From an uncultured Eggerthellaceae bacterium (GTDB lineage: Bacteria; Actinomycetota; Coriobacteriia; Coriobacteriales; Eggerthellaceae): a stretch of DNA of 64,000 nt. Shown one piece after another: positions 8,407 through 17,243 of this stretch. The position numbers and the translations under genes are program-made. The first letter of the stretch is position 1. Each line of letters opens with the position of its first letter. The notes below the pieces were generated by a model, which saw nothing but the letters and a program-made list of their open reading frames with translations, did no database searches and was not told where the DNA came from. The stretch spans positions 62,001 to 126,000 of the forward strand of contig CANOIM010000006.1 in NCBI GenBank assembly GCA_947566075.1, in the 5' to 3' direction.

Positions 8407-9342
8407 TTAATCCCGCTCGTTCGGGCCGCGCACCGTCACCTCTTGGTCTTTCACGGCCACTCGGGAATGAGGTGGCACGCTGAAGGTCACGAAGGTGGAA
8501 CCGGCTATGACCGATCCTTCGCCGATGACCGTCTCCCCACCCAAGACCGACGCGTTGGAGTAGATGGTCACGTTGTCCTCAATGGTGGGATGACGCTTCA
8601 CCCCTGAGAGGCGCTGGCCGCCGCGAGTGGACAAGGCCCCCAAGGTGACCCCTTGGTAGATCTTCACATGGTTGCCTATCTTGGTGGTCTCGCCGATGAC
8701 CACGCCCGTGGCATGGTCGATGCAGAAGTACTCCCCTATCTCAGCCCCCGCACCTATGTCCACCCCGGTACCGGAATGGGCCAGTTCCGTCATGATGCGC
8801 GGGATGATGGGAACATCCAGCTTGTACAACACGTTCGCCAGCCGATACACATAGATGGCGTAGAGGCCCGGATAGGAGAAGATGACATCCTCCTTGGATT
8901 GGGCCGCTGGGTCTCCGTCGTAGATGGCCTGCACATCGGTCAAGAGCTTCCGCTGAACGGTGGGCAGCTCATCGAAGAAGGCGGTGCAGATCTCCGCCGC
9001 CCGCTGGGTGATGTGGTCCGGTGCGCATTCGCCGGACAGCCCCAGATTCCCCGCGCGCCCATCCGCATCATCTACATAGGCCAAGGCCACGATGATCTGT
9101 TCGCGCAGAGCGCGTTCCACCTGGATCAGCAGCTCTCCTATGAAGTAGGTGGGGCTGGTGTTGGGTGAGAGCATCTCCTCGCCGAAGTAGCCCGGGAAGA
9201 TGATGCGCCGGGTCTTCTTCAGCACATCCTTGATGACGGAGCGACTGGGGAAGCGCAACCCCGGCTTGGTGAAGAAGATCTCATCTGCTTCGTAGTTCTT
9301 CTCTATGGCTTTGACGATGCGCTCCAGGTTGTCACCGAACAT
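8407..9342 (-). CDS. cysE: Serine O-acetyltransferase
   Basis: Acetyl-CoA:serine acetyltransferase, first step of cysteine synthesis; its product feeds cysteine synthases such as the one at 23347. The N-terminal helical region (about 1-180) is longer than in the shortest bacterial forms. The left-handed hexapeptide-repeat domain (about 190-300) shows GVDIGAGAEIGEYFCIDHATG, GETTKIGNHVKIYQGVTLGA and KRHPTIEDNVTIYSNASVLGG. Total length 311 matches the long form used by many anaerobes. It lies 18 bases downstream of the endonuclease IV gene on the same strand, so they may share a transcript. Confidence 0.94.
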   Translation of the reverse strand: MFGDNLERIVKAIEKNYEADEIFFTKPGLRFPSRSVIKDVLKKTRRIIFPGYFGEEMLSPNTSPTYFIGELLIQVERALREQIIVALAYVDDADGRAGNLGLSGECAPDHITQRAAEICTAFFDELPTVQRKLLTDVQAIYDGDPAAQSKEDVIFSYPGLYAIYVYRLANVLYKLDVPIIPRIMTELAHSGTGVDIGAGAEIGEYFCIDHATGVVIGETTKIGNHVKIYQGVTLGALSTRGGQRLSGVKRHPTIEDNVTIYSNASVLGGETVIGEGSVIAGSTFVTFSVPPHSRVAVKDQEVTVRGPNERD

Positions 9343-9360
9343 AGGTCATTCCTCTCTTAC

Positions 9361-10203
9361 TCATAGATACGTCTCTCTTGCAGCTTTGATGGAAGCGATC
9401 TCTTCACCGTATTCAGCCACCTTGTCATGGGGCGTTTCCAGGAAGAAGGGCAAGCCCCGCAGCGCCGGATGGGCTGTGATGGCAGCGATGGCATCCAGGC
9501 CGATATGACCGCCGCCGATGACCTCATGACGGTCTTTATGAGCGCCCAAGGGGTTCTTCGAATCATTCACATGGATAGCGCGCAAGCGATCTAGGCCGAT
9601 CACCTGATCGAACTCCTCCAGCACACCATCCAGGCTTCCTACGATGTCATAGCCGCCATCCCACACGTGGCAAGTATCCAAGCACACGCCCACCTTGTCA
9701 GAGAGCTCCACGCGTTCGATGATGGCGGCCAGTTCTTCGAAGCTGCGCCCTACTTCCGTGCCTTTGCCTGCCATGGTCTCCAAAAGGAGCATGGTGGTGT
9801 GTTCGGGCTTCAGCACCTGATTGATGACATCGGATATCTTCGCGATGCCCTCTTCGGATCCCTGGCCTACATGAGCGCCCGGATGCATATTGTAGAGCTG
9901 CCCAGGGGTTGCCTCCATGCGCTCCAAGTCATCAGCTAGGGTAGCCAGGGCGAATTCCCGCGTCTCGGGCTTCGCCGCCGCTGGATTCAAGGTGTAAGGA
10001 GCATGGGCCAAGATGGTAGAGATGCCCGCATCTTCCGCCTTCGTTTGGAAAGCGCTGATATCCGCTGGGTCTATGGCCTTCGCCCGGCCCCCGCGAGGGT
10101 TGCGCGTGAAGAACTGAAAGGTGTTCGCCCCAATGGAGGCAGCCTCATCGGCCATATGAGCGTAGCCCTTGGAAGAGGACAGATGGCAACCTATGGTGAA
10201 CAA
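9361..10203 (-). CDS. nfo: Endonuclease IV (AP endonuclease)
   Basis: Zinc-dependent AP endonuclease that cuts the backbone 5' of abasic sites in base excision repair. The 280-residue TIM barrel shows the metal-binding signatures HAPYTLN, ETMAGKGTEVGRSF, DTCHVWDGGYD and HVNDSKNPLGAHKDRHEVIGG. Length and motif order are standard. It lies between the DUF2130 gene (76 bases upstream) and cysE (18 bases downstream), all on the minus strand. Confidence 0.96.
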   Translation of the reverse strand: MFTIGCHLSSSKGYAHMADEAASIGANTFQFFTRNPRGGRAKAIDPADISAFQTKAEDAGISTILAHAPYTLNPAAAKPETREFALATLADDLERMEATPGQLYNMHPGAHVGQGSEEGIAKISDVINQVLKPEHTTMLLLETMAGKGTEVGRSFEELAAIIERVELSDKVGVCLDTCHVWDGGYDIVGSLDGVLEEFDQVIGLDRLRAIHVNDSKNPLGAHKDRHEVIGGGHIGLDAIAAITAHPALRGLPFFLETPHDKVAEYGEEIASIKAARETYL

Positions 10204-10279
10204 CCTTGTGCCCCGCTTTCATCCCGCGCTTGCAATCCGCCCATGGTAGCAGATGACGAAGAGCATCCGCCCTTTTCTG

Positions 10280-11620
10280 TCACTCCTGGCTATCAGACCG
10301 CGCTTCATCAAACAACGCCTTCATGGTTGGATTCTTTCGCGTCAGACGCTTCACGGTGAGGTCATCTGCCTTCTGATTCGCGAGACGCAGATTCCTTTCG
10401 CTGCCCAATAGGTTGTCTTTGATCTTCTGCAGGTGGTCAATGGATTTATCTATCTCATCGATCGCTGCTTGAAACCGCTTGCTGGCCCGCTGATAGTTGG
10501 TGTTGAACTTCTCTTTGAAATCGTTCAGGCTGTCCTCGAAGTTGGCTACATCGATGTTCTGCTGACGCACGAGCGCCAGCTCATCCTTATACTGCGCAGC
10601 ATCCAAGGCGGCATTGCGCAAAAGCGATATCATGGGGATGAAGAACTGGGGGCGAATCACGAACATCTTAGGATAGAGGTGCGACACATCCACGATGCCC
10701 TGATCGTACAACTCGCTTTCCGCTTCCAAGGTAGACACCAGCACCGCATATTCGCAACCCTTCTTGCGCCGGTCCTCATCCAGCTTCTTCAGATGGCTCT
10801 CGTTGGTCTTCTTGCTGGTAGATTTCGAATCATCGGATTCCGTCTTCATCTCGAACATGATGGAGATGAGCTCAGCGCCTGCCGCTGTCCTCTCCCGAAA
10901 GATATAGTCCCCTTTGGTGCCCTCTACCGCTTCGTTATCCTTCCCGAATTCAGCGTTGCGAAACGCGGTAGCGCGCAGCTGATTGAAGGCCACCTCACAG
11001 TGCTGCTCTAGAGTCTCACCCAGCATCTTGGTGGAGAGGCGCGCTTTCATGTCACGGATGCGCTCTATCTCCTGTTCGCGATCTTGGATCAGCTCATCTT
11101 TGACAGCCAGCTTCTCTGCCAATTCCGCCGCATGGGCGAGCTTGAGGTTCTCCACTTCCGCCTGATCGCGCTCAACCTGGGCGCGCAGCTCATCCCGATC
11201 GCGCTCAAGAGCCTGGCGCTGCTCTGCGGCTTGTCGCTCGGCTCGCTCGACGGCAAGCTGCTGCTCAGTGGCCGCTTCCCTCTGCTGCGCTTCAAGGCGC
11301 ACCCTCAGCTCATCGCGTTCTCGTTCGACGGCCGCCCGTTGCTCGGCAGCCTGTTGGGCAAGCTGGCTTTCCCGGGCTTTCTGTCTCTCCTTCTGGGTGA
11401 CCAGCTCAGCTTCTCGTTCGGCAAGCTTGCTGTTCAACGCTTCCTCAGCCTTAGCTACAGCAAGCTCCGTCTGTTGGACATGGGCCTTCTTGGCCAGCTC
11501 TTCGCGTTCGGCAAGCTCACGCTGGAATTCTTTATCACGCACTTGATTCAGAATGGCCGCGTAACCGCTCTCGTCCACCGTGAATGCTCTATGACAATGA
11601 GGACACTCTATCTGCGACAC
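10280..11620 (-). CDS. DUF2130 protein with long coiled coil
   Basis: 446 residues. The N-terminus has a small CPHCHRAF zinc-binding element (about 5-12). Residues about 30-190 are Glu/Gln/Arg/Ala-rich with heptad periodicity, a long coiled coil with repeated AEREE and VERERDELR units. The C-terminal DUF2130 domain begins near 190 (MKARLSTKMLGETLEQHCE, FGKDNEAVEGTKGDYIFRE, ISIMFEMKTE); its conserved acidic and lysine residues suggest a restriction-endonuclease-like fold, which is inference. RmuC-like DNA maintenance roles have been proposed for similar architectures but are not shown. Cellular function is unknown. Confidence 0.85.
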   Translation of the reverse strand: MSQIECPHCHRAFTVDESGYAAILNQVRDKEFQRELAEREELAKKAHVQQTELAVAKAEEALNSKLAEREAELVTQKERQKARESQLAQQAAEQRAAVERERDELRVRLEAQQREAATEQQLAVERAERQAAEQRQALERDRDELRAQVERDQAEVENLKLAHAAELAEKLAVKDELIQDREQEIERIRDMKARLSTKMLGETLEQHCEVAFNQLRATAFRNAEFGKDNEAVEGTKGDYIFRERTAAGAELISIMFEMKTESDDSKSTSKKTNESHLKKLDEDRRKKGCEYAVLVSTLEAESELYDQGIVDVSHLYPKMFVIRPQFFIPMISLLRNAALDAAQYKDELALVRQQNIDVANFEDSLNDFKEKFNTNYQRASKRFQAAIDEIDKSIDHLQKIKDNLLGSERNLRLANQKADDLTVKRLTRKNPTMKALFDEARSDSQE

Positions 11621-11635
11621 AAATGCCTCCCCCTA

Positions 11636-12010
11636 TCAATAGCCTGACAGGATGCTCATATCGGGACTGATGAGACACCCGAGCACAAGGCTCAATATCT
11701 TGTCCATACCGCTCTCGTCGATCGTACCCACCTTCACTGCATTCCTTGCTTCAAGGTCCAAAGACTTCAATTGCTCAACCTCTGCGAACCCATGAAGAGG
11801 AGTACCCCCATCCTCGGCAGGCACCAATCCTACATCCAGATGAAGTGGATAGGATGCTTGAGATGAGGTGATGGGTATGGTCATGGTCAGATTGCAGTGC
11901 TGATTGAACCTATCATTGCTGACCACGATAAGGGGCCTGCGCTTTCGTTGCTCATGGCCCGAAGAAGGGTCAAGGTCAGCCCAGACGACATCACCCGCGC
12001 GATAGCTCAT
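11636..12010 (-). CDS. MazF/PemK-family toxin
   Basis: 124 residues, a probable ribosome-independent mRNA endonuclease. The fold's markers are present: AGDVVWADLDPSSGHEQRKRRPLIVVSND (residues about 4-32), an ITSSQ segment, and TPLHGFAEVEQLKSLD matching the second conserved beta region. An upstream in-frame ATG would add 28 residues but lies inside the antitoxin gene; the ATG at 12010 sits one base past the antitoxin stop with GAGGAG just upstream. The pair is therefore translationally coupled, toxin second, as is usual. Confidence 0.88.
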   Translation of the reverse strand: MSYRAGDVVWADLDPSSGHEQRKRRPLIVVSNDRFNQHCNLTMTIPITSSQASYPLHLDVGLVPAEDGGTPLHGFAEVEQLKSLDLEARNAVKVGTIDESGMDKILSLVLGCLISPDMSILSGY

Positions 12011-12011
12011 C

Positions 12012-12314
12012 TTACAGCTCCTCTGCTCCCACTGCGGAAGCGAATCCGTCTTCACGAGGACAGAATGAGCTGCTATGACCCTCGAAGAGGGCATCTAGGT
12101 CTGCAACAGGCACCTCTCGTTTCACGGGCATGATCTTGATGGCATTATCCTGTTCTGGCTGTACGGCCAAGGGACGCACCTCTACCCATGGTTTTCGGTT
12201 CTTCTCTATCACGAAGGGCCTGCCCGTTGCATTGGCCTGAAGGGTGAGCCTGCTCAGCTGGTCCTTAGCTTGAGAGAAGCTGATAGAAGGATATGCTGCC
12301 TCGTACGATACCAT
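12012..12314 (-). CDS. Phd/YefM-like antitoxin
   Basis: 100 residues. The N-terminal 50 (YPSISFSQAKDQLSRLTLQA and PFVIEKNRKPWVEVRPL) match the Phd/YefM DNA-binding fold rather than the MazE AbrB-like fold. The C-terminal half is likely disordered and should bind and neutralise the toxin; it includes the acidic ADLDALFEG. It is followed after one base by the MazF-like toxin. The pair probably represses its own promoter through the N-terminal domain. Confidence 0.82.
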   Translation of the reverse strand: MVSYEAAYPSISFSQAKDQLSRLTLQANATGRPFVIEKNRKPWVEVRPLAVQPEQDNAIKIMPVKREVPVADLDALFEGHSSSFCPREDGFASAVGAEEL

Positions 12315-12408
12315 GATTGGCCTACTTTCTCATAATCAAGCCAGATTCTATCAAATCAACCCGGGATACTCAATCAACAGGCTAAGAGACCAAGATGGTG
12401 AGAGGGAC

Positions 12409-14094
12409 TCAATCCAGCTTCTGGTTGTTCTTCATCCTGTGGCGGCTGCGGAAGGTTTGCACGATCACATAGACCCCCAGGACGAACGCCCCCAGGTACC
12501 CCAAGACGCCCAGCACCGGCACTTCCAAGAGCTTGGGTTCCATGTTCGTGGTGCAGAGGATGGAAGAGCCCAGGAACAGCCCCACTGAGATGAGCGCCAA
12601 GGATATGCGCCCGACAGCGGCATAGACGGTAGCCAGCAAGCTGGTGGAAACCTCCACCTTGCCGGTGAGGGCCATCTCTCCGCGGCCGAGCATCTCTATG
12701 GCATTGGACACCTGCTTGGGAAGCTTGGTCAGGGCCTCGGCAGATTCCGCGCTGGAAGTGAGCAGCTCAAGTGCGCGCATCTCCAGATGCTTAGGGCTCA
12801 ATGACTGCATGAGCACGTGCTCAGATATGATATCCAGCACATTCAGGGTGGGAGCCATGTCTTCCAAAACGCCCTCCAGCGTGACGATGCCGCGCACCAG
12901 CATGGTGACAGCGGGCGCCATGATGAGGTTCTGGGTGCGAAGGACCTCCACTATCTCCCCCATGACATCTCCCAAGTTGATGTTGGAGAGCTCAGCGGAG
13001 CCATACTTATTCAGCAGCACGGAAAGCTCTTGGAGCAGCACACCGTAGTCAACGGGCCCGTTCTTCTTCGATATGCTGATCACCGATTCCATCAACAGGT
13101 AGGCGTCATTGGAGGTGACAGAACGCAGCATGCGCCCCACCAGCTGACGCTGGCTAGGGTCAAGGGTGCCCGTCATGCCAAGGTCTATCCAGATGATCTC
13201 TTTCCCTTGGATGATGATGTTGCCCGGATGGGGATCAGCATGGAAGAAGCCGTCATCAAGCACCTGAGAGATGTAGCTTTGGGCGATGCGGAAGCCCAGG
13301 CGGTTCAAGTCATCCCCCTCGGCCCGCAAGGCCGCCAGGTCATCCACGCGCACCCCTTCTATATACTGCATAACCAGCACAGACCCATTGGATGCCGCAG
13401 GATAGGGGATGGGAGAGCTGATGCCCTCTTGTCCCGCTATCTCTGCCCGGAAGCGGATGAGGTTCTCCAGCTCTATGTTGAAGTCAAGCTCATTGTTGGT
13501 GGTGCGCTCAAGCTCATTCAGAAGGTTCTCGAAATTGAGCAGGAGGGTCTTGTGTTCGGTGGTCATGAATTCCGCCGTGGCCAACAGCCGCCGCATGAGC
13601 GCGATATCCTCAGCCATCTCAGCGACGATGCCCGGGCGGCGCACCTTCACTGCCACCACAGAGCCATCCAGCAGGACAGCCCGGTGCACTTGGGCGATGG
13701 AAGCGGAACCCAGCGGGTGGGGATCTATGGAGAGGAATGTCTCTTGCCAGCTATGGCCATAGCTGGCGTCTATGCAGCTGAGCACCTGGAAGAAGGGCAT
13801 GGGGGTCACGTCAGCATGGAGCTTCTCGAAGGCCTCGCAGTAAGCCTTCGGCAGGATGTCAGAGCGGGTGGAAGCCATCTGGCCGATCTTCACATAGGTG
13901 GGACCTAAGGCTTCCAGCACCTCTACAGCCTTTTCGGGAGTGAGGCCAGACATCACGTCGTACTTCCGCAAGACGGAGAAGATCTGACGCATGCGTCGAC
14001 CGGATGTCTTATCCGTCAGCGACAGATGCGCCACCTTGAAGAACCCCTGCAGCGTGGCCAACCCAGACACCCCCTTGCTTCCCCTTGCTGGCAT
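12409..14094 (-). CDS. ABC1/UbiB-family atypical kinase, membrane-associated
   Basis: 561 residues of the ADCK/UbiB family, ancient protein-kinase-like ATPases linked to lipid or quinone metabolism. Motifs: KxGQ-type LGPTYVKIGQMASTRSDILP, PLGSASIAQVHRA (Ala-rich nucleotide loop), VAVKVRRPGI with the ATP lysine, FFHADPHPGNIII and IDLGMTG with the metal aspartate. Two hydrophobic helices near the C-terminus should anchor it in the membrane. The open frame runs to 14409, but that extension overlaps mazG on the other strand and has no family similarity. The ATG at 14094 has a TAGAAT box seven bases upstream, so the message may be leaderless. Confidence 0.9.
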   Translation of the reverse strand: MPARGSKGVSGLATLQGFFKVAHLSLTDKTSGRRMRQIFSVLRKYDVMSGLTPEKAVEVLEALGPTYVKIGQMASTRSDILPKAYCEAFEKLHADVTPMPFFQVLSCIDASYGHSWQETFLSIDPHPLGSASIAQVHRAVLLDGSVVAVKVRRPGIVAEMAEDIALMRRLLATAEFMTTEHKTLLLNFENLLNELERTTNNELDFNIELENLIRFRAEIAGQEGISSPIPYPAASNGSVLVMQYIEGVRVDDLAALRAEGDDLNRLGFRIAQSYISQVLDDGFFHADPHPGNIIIQGKEIIWIDLGMTGTLDPSQRQLVGRMLRSVTSNDAYLLMESVISISKKNGPVDYGVLLQELSVLLNKYGSAELSNINLGDVMGEIVEVLRTQNLIMAPAVTMLVRGIVTLEGVLEDMAPTLNVLDIISEHVLMQSLSPKHLEMRALELLTSSAESAEALTKLPKQVSNAIEMLGRGEMALTGKVEVSTSLLATVYAAVGRISLALISVGLFLGSSILCTTNMEPKLLEVPVLGVLGYLGAFVLGVYVIVQTFRSRHRMKNNQKLD

Positions 14095-14202
14095 TGCCCT
14101 GATTCTATCCCGAACAGCGAAGCCGCAGCCCTCTTGTACCTGGGCTGTAACGAGGCCGTATGAGATAGAATCTAGAGCACCTAAGGATTGGAAGGACCGC
14201 CC

Positions 14203-15072
14203 ATGGCCGAAGACGTTGTCACACCCTCCCCCGTCGAAAGCACCTGCTCTCACCCGGCCTTCGATGAGTTCGTAGCCACCATCAGCCGCCTGCGCACGCC
14301 GGATGGATGCCCCTGGGACCGGGAGCAAACGCACCTTTCCATCGCCCCCAACATGGTGGAAGAGGCCTACGAGGCGGTGGATGCCATTGAGGCGGAAGAC
14401 ATCCCGCATCTGCGCGAAGAGCTTGGAGATGTGCTTCTGCAGGTGGTGCTCCAGAGCCAGATAGCCTCAGATGAAGGCGAATTCACCATTGATGATGTGT
14501 GCCAGGATATCAACGCGAAGATGATACGACGCCATCCCCATGTGTTCGGCGATGCAGCTGCAGGCAGCGCGAATGAGGTCATCACGCTCTGGGACAAGAT
14601 CAAGCTGCAAGAGAAGGACGCCCAACCCGAAGCCGAGGGGCCGGAGCGCCTCTTGGATGGCGTGCCTACGGGCCTCCCAGCCCTCACCCAGGCCCAGAAG
14701 ATCTCCCGCAAAGCTGCGGCAACGGGCTTTGACTGGGATGACCTTGAAGGGGTATGGGATAAGGTGGCCGAGGAAACCGCAGAGCTCAAAGCCGCCTATG
14801 AAAGCGCCCCGAAGGATGCGGCGGGCAAGGTGCTCCACGAAAGCTCCGCTGCCACTGCCGTAGAGCTAGAGCTGGGGGATGTGCTCTTCAGCCTGGTGAA
14901 TGTGGCCCGGAAGATGGGCATCAACTCCGAGAACGCCCTGCGCGCCACCTGCCGCAAATTCCGTGAGCGCTGGGCATTCATGGAAGACGCCGCCTTTACC
15001 AAGGGCGTCACCCTTGAGGAGATGGGACCGGATGAGCGGGAAGCCCTTTGGCAAGAGGCGAAGACCCGCTAG
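14203..15072 (+). CDS. mazG: Nucleoside triphosphate pyrophosphohydrolase MazG
   Basis: Hydrolyses NTPs, especially non-canonical ones, to NMP and pyrophosphate. Tandem all-alpha MazG domains are seen: the first has GCPWDREQTHLSI and the metal-binding helix EEAYEAVDAIEAEDIPHLREELGDVLLQ; the second has VAEETAELKAAYES and ELELGDVLFSLVN. Length 289 fits the two-domain form. A TTG at 14188 is also in frame, but the ATG at 14203 has GGAAGGA six bases upstream. A TAGAAT box lies at 14166-14171. Confidence 0.94.
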   Translation: MAEDVVTPSPVESTCSHPAFDEFVATISRLRTPDGCPWDREQTHLSIAPNMVEEAYEAVDAIEAEDIPHLREELGDVLLQVVLQSQIASDEGEFTIDDVCQDINAKMIRRHPHVFGDAAAGSANEVITLWDKIKLQEKDAQPEAEGPERLLDGVPTGLPALTQAQKISRKAAATGFDWDDLEGVWDKVAEETAELKAAYESAPKDAAGKVLHESSAATAVELELGDVLFSLVNVARKMGINSENALRATCRKFRERWAFMEDAAFTKGVTLEEMGPDEREALWQEAKTR

Positions 15073-15102
15073 CCGCCCTGCCAGCGCACCCGCAGTGACC
15101 GT

Positions 15103-15178
15103 CGTAGGGACAGGATCTTGATCCTGTCCGCAAGCCACACCTGGATCAGGCGGACAAGAACGAGTTCTTGTCCCTACG
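15103..15178. repeat. Composite palindromic (REP-like) element
   Basis: CGTAGGGACA (15103-15112) and its inverse (15169-15178) frame two perfect hairpins: GGACAGGATC-tt-GATCCTGTCC (15108-15129) and GGACAAGAAC-ga-GTTCTTGTCC (15152-15173). It lies between convergent mazG and the MFS gene and supplies the MFS stop codon. It probably also works as a transcription barrier. Confidence 0.85.
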
Positions 15179-17141
15179 AGGCTTCCAGGGCGTCCACGAT
15201 CTCTGCCAGGTTCCGCATGATGTCACGCCGGGACAGCGTTCCCACCAGCTGACCCTTGGACACCACGGGCACCTTCTTGATGCGCCGCTCCGCCAGCACG
15301 CGGCAGGCATCATCAATGGGCAAGTCAGCCTCTACCGAGATGACCTTCTTGGTGGCGATGCCCATGACGTTCAAGTCCAACAGGCCCAGCAAACGCCCCT
15401 TGAGCGGAGAGTCATCCACGAACCGATACAGATTGAGCGTGGTATCTATCACAGAGATGTCATGGCGCCCCAGGTAGTTCGCAACATCCCCATCGGAGAT
15501 GAACCCGACGAGCGCCCCGTCAGCATCCACGATGGGCAGCCCGCTGGAATCTGTAGCGGACATCAAGCGTATGACGCTGCGCATGGGCATATCGCTGGTA
15601 GCTACTACTGGCTCAGCGTTCATGGCATCCTGCACCTTGGTGCCCATAGTGCCGCCCAAAAGCTCCACCCGTGACTCATCAGCCCGGGCATCCACGGTCA
15701 CGCCATCCATGCCCGCAGCATAATCAGGGAGGACATCCTTTGCAGGCGCTTCGCCTTTCGCCTTCTTATCGTTCACGAAGAAGATGATGATCACCACTGC
15801 CACGCCCATGAGCACCGCCGTGGCCATATAGGCCATGTGATACCCCAGGTAGGCCTGTTCGAGCGCAGGGGCCTCCGGGGCCACTTGGGCGGACAGGGCT
15901 GAGATGGAGACCAGAAGCGCCGTGCCCACGCTGGCCGCCACTTGGTTCAGCGTATTGGAAAGCCCCTGGGCATGCTGGATGACCGAATTGTCCAGGGAAT
16001 TCACACCCCAGGTGTTGAGCGGGGTCATGGTGAATTGCAGGCCTACGGTGAGCACCGTATAGGCCAGCATGATGAAGATGAAGTCAGTGTTCATCCCCAA
16101 GGCCACCAGGCAGAACGCGCCCGCTATGGCAACGATGGAACCGGGGATCACCACCCGCTTCACGCCGAAGCGGTCGAACAGGCGCCCGGAGAGGAGACCC
16201 ATGAACGCGCCGATGACCGCACCGGGCAACATGGCAACGCCAGACATGGTGGCGGAATACCCACGGATGCCCTGGATGTACAGGGGCGTGATGACGCCCG
16301 TGCCCATGAGAGCCGCCTGCACCGTGACGATGATGATGACGGAGATGGCGTACTTGCGCGTGCTCAGGATACCCACCTTGATCATGGGCTCAGGCAGGGT
16401 GAGCTGGCGGCGCACGTAGAAGCCCATGATGACGATGCCCACCAGGATGAGCCCCACCGTGAGCACCATGTTCGTGGTGGAGGCGAAGGTGGAAAGCCCG
16501 TAGAGCAAGCAGACCAAACCGCAGGTGGAAAGCACCACGGAGGGCACGTCGAAGCGGCTGCGCTTGAATTCTCCGTAATTGCGCAACGTGAAGATGGACA
16601 GCACGATGACCACCACCGTGAGGATGGCCACGATGCCGAAGAGCCACCGCCAGCCCACTGAATCCACCAAGAGGCCCGCCAGCGAAGGACCCACTGCCGG
16701 GGCGAACCCGATGATGAGCCCGATGACACCCATGGCCGTACCGCGCATCTCACGGGGGAACACCAGCAGGATGACCGTGAACACCATGGGCATGATGGCA
16801 CCGGTGCACACCGCCTGGAGGATGCGGCCTAGCAGGAGCACTGGGAAGGCCGGTGCCACGGCAGCGGCCACCGACCCCACCAAGAACACGCAGAGGAAGC
16901 TGATGAAGAGCTGCCGGGTGGTGAACCGTCCGATCAGATAGGCCGAAAGCGGGATGACCACCGCCTCCACCAGCGAATACCCGCTGGTGAGCCATTGCAC
17001 CGTGGTGGCATCCACGTTGAGCGAGCCCATGATGGCGGGCAGCGCCGGAGATAACAACGTTTGATTCAATACCGCCAACAGCGTGCCTGACAGCAGCACG
17101 CCAACCATGACCAGGTCTTTCCTGTCTACACCTAGAGCCAT
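15174..17141 (-). CDS. MFS (DHA2-type) exporter fused to C-terminal CBS domain pair
   Basis: 655 residues. The first 490 or so form a major facilitator of the 14-helix DHA2/EmrB-QacA kind: LLSGTLLAVLNQTLLSPALP in helix 1, WLTSGYSLVEAVVIPL, LGRILQAVCTGAIMP (motif C region) and IGFAPAVGPSLAG. Such proteins are proton-driven drug or metabolite exporters. From about 530 a tandem CBS module follows (PMRSVIRLMSATDSSGLPIVDADGALVGFISDGDVANYL; second half VLAERRIKKVPVVSKGQLVGTLSRRDIMRNL), expected to bind adenosine nucleotides. The fusion suggests nucleotide-gated export, which is inference. Its last codons lie in the palindromic repeat. Confidence 0.88.
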   Translation of the reverse strand: MALGVDRKDLVMVGVLLSGTLLAVLNQTLLSPALPAIMGSLNVDATTVQWLTSGYSLVEAVVIPLSAYLIGRFTTRQLFISFLCVFLVGSVAAAVAPAFPVLLLGRILQAVCTGAIMPMVFTVILLVFPREMRGTAMGVIGLIIGFAPAVGPSLAGLLVDSVGWRWLFGIVAILTVVVIVLSIFTLRNYGEFKRSRFDVPSVVLSTCGLVCLLYGLSTFASTTNMVLTVGLILVGIVIMGFYVRRQLTLPEPMIKVGILSTRKYAISVIIIVTVQAALMGTGVITPLYIQGIRGYSATMSGVAMLPGAVIGAFMGLLSGRLFDRFGVKRVVIPGSIVAIAGAFCLVALGMNTDFIFIMLAYTVLTVGLQFTMTPLNTWGVNSLDNSVIQHAQGLSNTLNQVAASVGTALLVSISALSAQVAPEAPALEQAYLGYHMAYMATAVLMGVAVVIIIFFVNDKKAKGEAPAKDVLPDYAAGMDGVTVDARADESRVELLGGTMGTKVQDAMNAEPVVATSDMPMRSVIRLMSATDSSGLPIVDADGALVGFISDGDVANYLGRHDISVIDTTLNLYRFVDDSPLKGRLLGLLDLNVMGIATKKVISVEADLPIDDACRVLAERRIKKVPVVSKGQLVGTLSRRDIMRNLAEIVDALEAS

Positions 17142-17243
17142 ATTCAGTTCGCCCCTCTTTGCTTATCTTGATCCGAATACGCTAGAAAATCTCTTTTCGA
17201 ACCGGCGATTATAACGCAAAGAGGGGCAAAGATGCTTGAAGAT

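Noticed and set aside
10280..12314. Defence island around the DUF2130 protein and toxin-antitoxin pair
   Set aside because: Neighbours are housekeeping genes (nfo, cysE, mazG) and no nuclease-helicase or restriction-modification genes are present.
14095..14409. N-terminal extension of the UbiB-like kinase
   Set aside because: It overlaps mazG on the opposite strand and has no family similarity; a later ATG fits the domain start.
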